This document shows, in pieces, positions 1 through 5,342 of a stretch of 5,342 nt of DNA (positions within the stretch are counted from its first letter, which is position 1; each line of letters opens with the position of its first letter). Below the pieces are notes generated by a model. That model saw nothing but the letters and a program-made list of their open reading frames with translations. It made no database searches and was not told where the DNA came from. Source of the DNA: Patescibacteria group bacterium (lineage in GTDB: Bacteria > Patescibacteriota > Patescibacteriia > JAGPKW01); contig JAGPKW010000061.1 in NCBI GenBank assembly GCA_018053685.1, positions 1 to 5,342 on the forward strand, in the 5' to 3' direction. The position numbers were made by a program, and so were the translations under genes.

Positions 1-932
1 TGAAAGGGAGTCATTCTACCTTACGAGATTCTGAGCTTCCTTCTGGATTTGAGGAAGTGGTTGTTGAAGTTAAAACTTTAGATACCTTTGTAAGGGAGAG
101 TCAAGAGGTACCAGACATAATAAAGGTTGACATAGAGGGAGCAGAGTATGACTTTCTACTAGGTGCTTTAGAAACTATAAAAAAATATAGACCAATATTT
201 TATATTGAAATACATTCTGAATTTTGTGCTATTAGATGTTTTGAAATTTTAAGATCAGAAGGATATTCTGTTACTATTATAAATGAAGAACCTGATAATA
301 GAATAATGATAAAGGCTGAGTACATTGATGTGAAAAAAATGAAGAAGGATTCAATAGAAGTTCGCGAGTTACAGATACAAAGAAATCAGGATGCGATTTT
401 CCACCTTCTTAAATCGATTACAAGTTTTATTGAGCCAATTAAAAAGGATTTAATCATTCTTCAAAACGAGAATCAAAATTTAGAAAAGAGGACTTTAGAA
501 TTAGGGGAGAAAAATGATGCATTAGAAAAGAGGACTTTAGAATTAGAGGGGAAGAATAGTGCATTAGAAAAGAGAAATTTAGAATTAGGGGAGAAAAATG
601 ATGCATTAGAAAAGAGGACTTTAGAATTAGAGGGGAAGAATAGTGCATTAGAAAAGAGAAATTTAGAATTAGGGGAGAAAAATGATGCATTAGAAAAGAG
701 GACTTTAGAATTAGAGGGGAAGAATAGTGCATTAGAAAAGAGAAATTTAGAATTAGAGGAGAAGAATAGTGCATTAGAAAAGAAAATATTAGAACTGGGT
801 AGAGAAATCCTGGGATTAAGCACAGACAATGTTAAATTAAAAGAAGTGATTTCTTTAATGGAAGAAAGTAGAAGCTGGAGAATCACAAAACCTTTACGCT
901 CGGTAAAACATGTTCTGAAAAAATTAAAATAA
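1..932 (+). CDS. FkbM-family methyltransferase with long coiled-coil C-terminus (5' partial)
   Basis: The reading frame is open from base 3 to the TAA at 930-932 (309 residues visible), so the gene starts left of the window; the GTG at 57 is only an internal Val codon. The visible N-terminal part matches the second half of the FkbM SAM-dependent methyltransferase fold: a VKTLDTFV stretch, then IIKVDIEGAEYDFL (residues about 39-52 of the visible chain) carrying the D-x-E-G-x-E signature, then the RPIFYIEIH strand. The family O-methylates sugars or other small molecules, often in glycan loci; the substrate here is unknown. The SAM-binding glycine loop would lie upstream and is not seen. From about residue 115 the chain becomes helical, and residues 160-271 are a Leu-heptad coiled coil built from 14-residue repeats. 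It ends with SWRITKPLR and a basic tail (VKHVLKKLK). No kinase domain is visible. The family call is confident; the role of the coil is inferred. Confidence 0.88.
   Translation, partial: KGSHSTLRDSELPSGFEEVVVEVKTLDTFVRESQEVPDIIKVDIEGAEYDFLLGALETIKKYRPIFYIEIHSEFCAIRCFEILRSEGYSVTIINEEPDNRIMIKAEYIDVKKMKKDSIEVRELQIQRNQDAIFHLLKSITSFIEPIKKDLIILQNENQNLEKRTLELGEKNDALEKRTLELEGKNSALEKRNLELGEKNDALEKRTLELEGKNSALEKRNLELGEKNDALEKRTLELEGKNSALEKRNLELEEKNSALEKKILELGREILGLSTDNVKLKEVISLMEESRSWRITKPLRSVKHVLKKLK
480..815 (+). repeat. In-frame 42-bp tandem repeat encoding a coiled coil
   Basis: Seven 42-bp units run from 480 to 773 (starts 480, 522, 564, 606, 648, 690, 732), followed by a degenerate eighth at 774-815. 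Each encodes a 14-residue unit such as LEKRTLELGEKNDA or LEKRNLELGEKNDA, alternating with LEKRTLELEGKNSA. The order is A-B-C-B-C-B-D, and the B-C pair forms an 84-bp higher-order unit whose two full copies (522-605 and 606-689) are base-for-base identical, which points to recent expansion. A and D look like half-unit hybrids of B and C, as unequal exchange or slippage would leave. Leu recurs every seven residues with Thr/Asn at the other core position, so one unit equals two heptads. There are no spacers between units, so this is not a CRISPR array. Confidence 0.95.
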
Positions 933-955
933 AATTCTTGATTGATTTGAAACCT

Positions 956-1291
956 ATGACCAAACCATTCAATCCAAAAGTCTCAATAGTAATCCCAGTA
1001 TACAATGGTAGTAACTATCTTAAAGAAGCTATAGATAGTGCATTAGCACAAACATATAAGAATATAGAGGTAATAGTAATTAATGATGGAAGTAATGATG
1101 GAGGCGAGACTGATAAGATATGTAAATCATATGGAAATAGGATTAGATATTTTAAAAAGGAAAATGGAGGAGTAGCAAGTGCATTAAATATGGGAATAGA
1201 GAAGATGGAGGGAGAGTATTTTTCATGGTTAAGTCATGATGATATATATTATCCAGAGAAGGTAGAGAAACAGATAGAAGCACTCTCTAAG
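956..1291 (+). repeat. Direct repeat copy 1: conserved GT2 N-terminal cassette
   Basis: These 336 bases align without gaps to 3338-3673. By hand count 48 positions differ (about 86% identity), and 97 of 112 encoded residues are the same. The longest identical run found is 50 bases (1031-1080 against 3413-3462). Identity falls sharply just after LSK at the 3' end of the block, although the proteins remain recognisably homologous beyond it. Confidence 0.93.
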
Positions 1292-3283
1292 TTAGAAGAT
1301 AAAACCACAGTAATATATTCAGGCTATGAAATAATAGACAAAGATGGAAATCATATTACACAAACAGACTTTGAAGCTAAACATAATATTGAAGATTTAA
1401 ATAAACCATTATATCCATTCTTTCATTTAATACTAAATGGTTGCTCAATGTTAATTCATCATACAATTTTTAATAAAGTTGGAATATTTAATGAAGAATT
1501 ATCTACAACCCAAGATTATGATCTATGGTTTAGAATCTTAAAGGAAACTAATATATATTATGATAACAATATTGTTCTAAAATCCAGATCTCATCTTGAA
1601 CAAGGAAGTAAAAAGTTAATTGATAAACACATTGAAGAATGTAACAATTTTTGGCTTGGAGTATTTTCTTCCCTCTCGGAAAAAGAAATGTTAGAGATAT
1701 CAAGTTCTCGTTCGGAATTTTATAAGATTCTATATAAATCTTTCAAAGAATCAACCCTATATGATGAAGTTATCTCGTATTTAGAAAGAGAAATGTTAAA
1801 CAGTATTCTTTCTGAATACAGAAAAGGCAAGACAAATGCTAAGGTTCATATTTCTGAACTGGACAATACTTCTTTAAATCAAAATACTCTAGAAACAGTT
1901 TTAAATTACTCTAAAAAGACAAAACCAAGAGTTTTATTTTTTACAGGGAATTGGTATGACAGAGGAGGCATTAATCGAGTTATTTCAGTTATATCTCCAC
2001 TTCTCGGAGATGAGTATGAGACCATCGTATGTTGTATCAGAGAAGAAGGTAATGAGAATGGTTATATTTTGGACAAGAGGGTGGGATTTCTTGAGTTAGA
2101 AGAATCCGATTTTCTTTCAATACCTCAACTTCTTAAATTATTGGAAGTAGATGTGTTTGTGGGAAGCAACAATTGTTTTGCTCCATTACTAAATCTTTAT
2201 GAACATATTGAGAATTTAGGAATAAGGGTAATTATGTGGAATCATGAAAGTTACTTTGAACCTTTTTATGATAAAACACTAAGTAAGGTAATTGATGTTC
2301 GAAAGGATGTTTACAATAAAGTAAGTGTAGTTTTGTGGTTATCCAAAGTAAGTGCAATTATTAGTAAAGTTTTTACTAATAAGGTTTTAGTTATGGAGAA
2401 TCCGTTAACTATAACTTCTGAGGGAGATGAATGGAAGAGAGATAAACCTTTAGATATAATTTCTGTGGCGAGATTTAATACTCCAAGAAAAAGGATAGAC
2501 AGATTGTTTGAGGTGTTCGCTAAGATTCTAGAATCAAAACCAAAGACAAAACTTTATGTTGTAGGTCCATATGATTTACATATGCGAATTGGTGCTTCAG
2601 AAAATGAGTCTGTAGGAGATTTAATAAAGAGATTAGCGATACCAGAACAAAACATTATTTTTACTGGAGAAATTCACAATGTTTCTGATTATTATCAAAA
2701 GGCATCTGTTAATATCATGTCTTCAGAAAGAGAGGGATTCGGTTTGACTATATTAGAATCGGCACTTTTTGGTCTTCCTTCAGTTGTGTTCAGTGGGAGT
2801 GGTGTATCTGAAATTATCTCTGACGAAGAAAATGGCTTTGTTGTAGAGAATAGTGATATTGAATCTATGGCAAAAAAGGTTGTTGAACTCCTTGAAGACA
2901 GAACTAAATTTGTTAAGATGAGTAATAATGCTCATGAATTAGCAAATAAATATCAAAAGGAAATCGTTGCTGAGAAGTGGAAGGAGTTGATTAGAGTACT
3001 GTTAAATTCGAATGAATCACAATTACTTGAATATTGCAAGAGAGATTCTATCCAATGGAATAATAATTCAGATAAATATATGAGGGAGATTATTTCTTTG
3101 TATGAAGGTGCAATTGAGAAACAAAAAAGAGATGCACTTTCTGAATTACAAAGTTCTCTTTTATGGAAAAGTACCAAGCCATTAAGAGAGCTTCAGCATT
3201 TAACGGAGTTATTTCAAACACAAGGAGTTAGAAAAACTACTACAAATATCATCTTAAAAATAAGAGAGAAAGTCTTAAAATAA
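956..3283 (+). CDS. Bifunctional glycosyltransferase, GT2 domain fused to GT4 domain
   Basis: This 775-residue enzyme has two glycosyltransferase domains and probably adds two sugars in succession at the cytoplasmic face of the membrane; no signal peptide or membrane span is evident. The N-terminal GT2 (GT-A fold) domain, about residues 8-235, shows VSIVIPVYNG, INDGS (42-46), the DXD-like SHDD (93-96) and QDYDLW (186-191). A helical linker follows to about 320. The GT4 (GT-B fold) domain, about 323-685, starts with RVLFFTGNWYDRGGINRVI and has the nucleotide-sugar site ISVARFNTPRKR and the E-x7-E motif EGFGLTILE (Glu593 and Glu601). The tail carries LWKSTKPLR (736-744) and then TQGVRKTTTNIILKI. 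A TTG at 938 would add six residues, but ATG 956 is preferred because it aligns exactly with the start of the next gene (M-x-x-x-FNPKVSIVIP). Neither start has a clear Shine-Dalgarno sequence. It starts 23 bases after the methyltransferase stop. Donor and acceptor sugars cannot be told from sequence. Confidence 0.9.
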   Translation: MTKPFNPKVSIVIPVYNGSNYLKEAIDSALAQTYKNIEVIVINDGSNDGGETDKICKSYGNRIRYFKKENGGVASALNMGIEKMEGEYFSWLSHDDIYYPEKVEKQIEALSKLEDKTTVIYSGYEIIDKDGNHITQTDFEAKHNIEDLNKPLYPFFHLILNGCSMLIHHTIFNKVGIFNEELSTTQDYDLWFRILKETNIYYDNNIVLKSRSHLEQGSKKLIDKHIEECNNFWLGVFSSLSEKEMLEISSSRSEFYKILYKSFKESTLYDEVISYLEREMLNSILSEYRKGKTNAKVHISELDNTSLNQNTLETVLNYSKKTKPRVLFFTGNWYDRGGINRVISVISPLLGDEYETIVCCIREEGNENGYILDKRVGFLELEESDFLSIPQLLKLLEVDVFVGSNNCFAPLLNLYEHIENLGIRVIMWNHESYFEPFYDKTLSKVIDVRKDVYNKVSVVLWLSKVSAIISKVFTNKVLVMENPLTITSEGDEWKRDKPLDIISVARFNTPRKRIDRLFEVFAKILESKPKTKLYVVGPYDLHMRIGASENESVGDLIKRLAIPEQNIIFTGEIHNVSDYYQKASVNIMSSEREGFGLTILESALFGLPSVVFSGSGVSEIISDEENGFVVENSDIESMAKKVVELLEDRTKFVKMSNNAHELANKYQKEIVAEKWKELIRVLLNSNESQLLEYCKRDSIQWNNNSDKYMREIISLYEGAIEKQKRDALSELQSSLLWKSTKPLRELQHLTELFQTQGVRKTTTNIILKIREKVLK

Positions 3284-3304
3284 CAGAAATCATTGTGATA
3301 TAAT
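3275..3304 (+). promoter_or_regulatory. Candidate sigma-70-type promoter with extended -10
   Basis: TATAAT at 3299-3304 is a perfect -10 hexamer and is preceded by TGA, giving the extended -10 form TGnTATAAT. A weak -35 match (TTAAAA, 4 of 6 against TTGACA) lies at 3275-3280 with an 18-base spacer, overlapping the end of the upstream coding region. The expected start of transcription would be about 25 bases before the ATG at 3338. The region is very AT-rich, so a chance match is quite possible, and the promoter rules of this unknown host may differ. Confidence 0.33.
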
Positions 3305-3337
3305 TTGTTGGCTTATAAATAAAATTTTCGCAATAAT

Positions 3338-3673
3338 ATGAAACAATCATTTAATCCAAAAGTCTCAATAGTAATTCCAGTATACAATGGTAGTAACTAT
3401 TTAAGAGAGGCAATAGATAGTGCATTAGCACAAACATATAAGAATATAGAGGTAATAGTAATAAATGATGGTAGTAATGATAAGGGTAAGACAGATAAGA
3501 TATGTAAATCATATGGAAAGAAAATTAGATATTTTAAGAAAGAGAATGGAGGGGTATCTAGTGCATTGAATATGGGAATAGAGAAAATGAAAGGAGGATA
3601 TTTTTCATGGTTAAGTCACGATGATATATATTATCCTAACAAGATTGAAAAACAAATAAAGTATCTTTCTAAG
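3338..3673 (+). repeat. Direct repeat copy 2: conserved GT2 N-terminal cassette
   Basis: This is the second copy of the 336-base block at 956-1291, about 86% identical and beginning at the start codon. The copies lie 2382 bases apart, a multiple of three. Homologous exchange between them would therefore give an in-frame hybrid of the first gene's N-terminus with this gene's remainder, and would remove the GT4 domain. Confidence 0.93.
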
Positions 3674-5134
3674 AATTATGATGATAAAAAAATTTTATTC
3701 TGTGATTATGAATTAATAAACGGAAAAGGAGAACATATACAATTTGTAAAATTAGATCATAAAGAACTTAAAGAAAAACCTGAATATGCACTTCTAAGAG
3801 GTTGTATTAATGGTATTACCTTACTTATTCCTAAATCTGCATTTGATAAGTATGGAAAATTTGATGAAACACTGAAATGTGTTCAAGATTATGATATGTG
3901 GAGAAGATTCATGGAATCATATAAGTTTGAACATGTTCCTATTATTATTACAAAAACAAGAATTCATCCATTACAAGATTCAAACAAAAACCCTAATGCA
4001 ATTACAGAAGGAAATGAATTATGGATATCAATGATTCAGTCTATAAGCGAAAAGAGAAAAGCAGAACTCGAGGATAGTGTCTATAACTTCTATAAAGAAA
4101 TGGTTCTTTTCTTGCGCATAAACAGTCCGTATGAAGGGGCAATAGAATATTGCACTAATGAAATGAAAGAGATTTATAAACATACCATTGGGAGACTAGA
4201 AGATATTAAGGTTTCTGTTATAATTCCATTTTATAATAGGATTAAGCCTTTGTTAAGATGTCTTGATTCTCTTAGAACGCAAACACATTCAAATTTAGAA
4301 ATTCTTTTAATCAATGATGGATCTACACAAAATATAAGTGAACTAAGAGAATATATTCAAAAAGATAAAAGGATAAAAATAATCAATTTCTCTACTAATA
4401 AAGGTCCTGCTACAGCAAGAAATACTGGTATAGAGAATGCAACTGGAGAATATATTGCTTTTCTAGATTCAGATGATGAATTCTTGCCAGAAAAAATAGA
4501 GGAACAACTTACTGAAATATACCTTACAAAATATAATGTAAGTCACACATCATATATTCGTAGAAACAATAAAAGAGATAAGACTGTTGATATAGGAAAA
4601 CTAACTGGTATTGTTATTCCTCAAATTATCCAAAGTTGTCAAATTGCTACACCTACGGTCATGGTAAAGACAGAATATCTAAAGAAAAACGGTTTTCGCT
4701 TTCGTGAAGATATAAGAGTAGGAGAAGATACTTGTTTTTGGCTGGATATCTTAAGAGATACAAAACTTCTTGGTATTGATAAAGCGCTTACAATTGTAAA
4801 TGTAAATCCAAATAGTGCTGCGAATAATCCAAGGAAACATCTTGAAGGTTTAACAAATATTATTGGATATTTACTTCAGGACAAAGAGTATTCAAAATAT
4901 CATGTTAGTATTTCAAACCTCTGTCATAGATATATCGAAGTAAGTGAGGAAATTGCATCCGGGAAAGAATCGGGGTATCTACTCGAAGAAAAGCTTGCCT
5001 CTATGAATAAAGTTTCAAAATTATTCTACCTTTTTAAATATCAAGGAATTTCCCTAACGATAAAAAAAATAATTTGGAAATATGGCCCCAGAGCAATAAA
5101 CAAAGTAAAAGGGATATTCAATGGAAAAAGATAA
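3338..5134 (+). CDS. Bifunctional glycosyltransferase with two GT2 domains
   Basis: This 598-residue protein has two family-2 (GT-A fold) domains in tandem, so it probably transfers two sugars or alternates two linkages. Domain 1 (about 8-230) has VSIVIPVYNG, INDGS (42-46), SHDD (93-96) and QDYDMW (183-188). Domain 2 (about 291-490) has VSVIIPFYNR, INDGST (325-330), a classic DSDD (377-380) and EDTCFW (463-468). Both active sites look intact. The helical linker (about 225-285, with NELWISMIQSISEK) resembles the linker of the upstream GT2-GT4 enzyme (NNFWLGVFSSLSEK), so the two genes share an N-terminal module and differ in the C-terminal one. The last 30 residues are basic (YQGISLTIKKIIWKYG) and lack the TKPLR motif of the two upstream proteins. 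ATG 3338 is the first start after an in-frame stop at 3320-3322. No clear Shine-Dalgarno sequence precedes it. It starts 54 bases after the upstream stop and overlaps the next gene by 14 bases. Confidence 0.92.
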   Translation: MKQSFNPKVSIVIPVYNGSNYLREAIDSALAQTYKNIEVIVINDGSNDKGKTDKICKSYGKKIRYFKKENGGVSSALNMGIEKMKGGYFSWLSHDDIYYPNKIEKQIKYLSKNYDDKKILFCDYELINGKGEHIQFVKLDHKELKEKPEYALLRGCINGITLLIPKSAFDKYGKFDETLKCVQDYDMWRRFMESYKFEHVPIIITKTRIHPLQDSNKNPNAITEGNELWISMIQSISEKRKAELEDSVYNFYKEMVLFLRINSPYEGAIEYCTNEMKEIYKHTIGRLEDIKVSVIIPFYNRIKPLLRCLDSLRTQTHSNLEILLINDGSTQNISELREYIQKDKRIKIINFSTNKGPATARNTGIENATGEYIAFLDSDDEFLPEKIEEQLTEIYLTKYNVSHTSYIRRNNKRDKTVDIGKLTGIVIPQIIQSCQIATPTVMVKTEYLKKNGFRFREDIRVGEDTCFWLDILRDTKLLGIDKALTIVNVNPNSAANNPRKHLEGLTNIIGYLLQDKEYSKYHVSISNLCHRYIEVSEEIASGKESGYLLEEKLASMNKVSKLFYLFKYQGISLTIKKIIWKYGPRAINKVKGIFNGKR

Positions 5135-5342
5135 TAAACAAATGATAAATATAATCTCTGAACTTAAATCATTGCAAAGAATAGAAAGTAGCTGTGTTCA
5201 TATAGTTCTATCTTCTGATTCTAATTATGAACCACATTTATGGGTAACTATATATACAATATTACAAAATGCTAAAAGTAATAAAAAATATAACATCTAT
5301 ATATTAGATGGAGGAATAAAACATAAAGAGCATTTTTACGAT
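5121..5342 (+). CDS. GT8-type glycosyltransferase, N-terminal fragment (3' partial)
   Basis: An open frame of 74 codons starts at ATG 5121 and runs off the right edge. After a 24-residue lead it reads CVHIVLSSDSNYEPHLWVTI (25-44) and then YNIYILDGGI (57-66). This is the start of the GT8 fold as in LPS glucosyl/galactosyltransferases and glycogenin-like enzymes: first strand, the SSDSNY nucleotide-sugar loop, the helix of the 'vtiaSil' type and the second strand. GT8 enzymes are retaining transferases that use UDP-glucose, UDP-galactose or similar donors. The DXD metal site and the C-terminus lie outside the window. The start overlaps the previous gene by 14 bases in another frame, which suggests translational coupling. 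A weak purine stretch (AAAAGGGA, 5107-5114) precedes it. An in-frame ATG at 5142 is a possible alternative start. Confidence 0.82.
   Translation, partial: MEKDNKQMINIISELKSLQRIESSCVHIVLSSDSNYEPHLWVTIYTILQNAKSNKKYNIYILDGGIKHKEHFYD

Noticed and set aside
57..59. GTG at 57 as the true start of the methyltransferase gene
   Set aside because: The frame stays open to the window edge, and the GSHSTL-like residues just upstream fit an FkbM domain. The visible part also lacks the N-terminal half of the methyltransferase fold.
480..773. CRISPR array
   Set aside because: The repeats are directly adjacent with no unique spacers, and they encode an in-frame coiled coil.
454..886. Two long overlapping open frames on the - strand with repeated SPLILNFSFLMHYS-like or SNALFFSSNSK-like units
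   Set aside because: They are the antisense reading of the tandem repeat in the methyltransferase gene. The periodic sequence simply lacks stops on that strand, and the encoded peptides have no recognisable fold.
938..955. TTG start adding six residues (MIDLKP) to the GT2-GT4 enzyme
   Set aside because: It has no ribosome-binding site, and the homologous gene begins exactly at the position matching ATG 956.
2953..3177. A 74-codon open frame on the - strand
   Set aside because: It lies wholly inside the GT2-GT4 gene, shows no family features and has no start signals. It is a shadow frame.
3284..3337. Transcription terminator between the two double glycosyltransferases
   Set aside because: No GC-rich hairpin followed by a T-run is present; the short A/T inverted matches would not form a stable stem.

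Overview
The window is an AT-rich (about one third G+C) stretch of bacterial surface-polysaccharide or glycoprotein-glycan biosynthesis genes, all on the + strand and tightly packed. Four coding regions are supported: a 5'-truncated FkbM-type methyltransferase with a long repeat-built coiled coil (1-932), a GT2-GT4 double glycosyltransferase (956-3283), a GT2-GT2 double glycosyltransferase (3338-5134), and the first 74 codons of a GT8-type glycosyltransferase (5121 to the right edge). No RNA gene, insertion sequence, CRISPR array or clear terminator is visible, and no stretch over 300 bases lacks a gene.

The organism cannot be named. Codon use is strongly A/T-ending (TTA, AGA, ATA, AAA). None of the starts at 956, 3338 or 5121 has a good Shine-Dalgarno sequence, which fits lineages with weak SD use such as Bacteroidota but does not prove one. 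The content (FkbM methyltransferase, multi-domain GT2/GT4 enzymes, a GT8 enzyme) is typical of O-antigen, capsule or S-layer/flagellin glycan loci, which vary greatly between strains and move horizontally.

Gene spacing is 23 bases, 54 bases and a 14-base overlap, so the genes are probably co-transcribed. A candidate extended -10 promoter lies in the 54-base gap before the third gene. The two double glycosyltransferases would add several sugars to a lipid-linked or protein-linked acceptor. The methyltransferase would cap or decorate the glycan, and the GT8 enzyme would add a further residue.

Three things stand out. (1) The methyltransferase carries a near-perfect tandem repeat whose 14-residue unit is exactly two heptads, so copy-number change would lengthen or shorten the coil without breaking frame or register. 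By analogy with the WbdD chain-length ruler this could set glycan length. (2) The first 336 bases of the two double glycosyltransferases are about 86% identical and then diverge abruptly, which suggests gene conversion or a shuffled N-terminal cassette. (3) The methyltransferase and the GT2-GT4 enzyme, otherwise unrelated, share a C-terminal W-[RK]-x-TKPLR motif.
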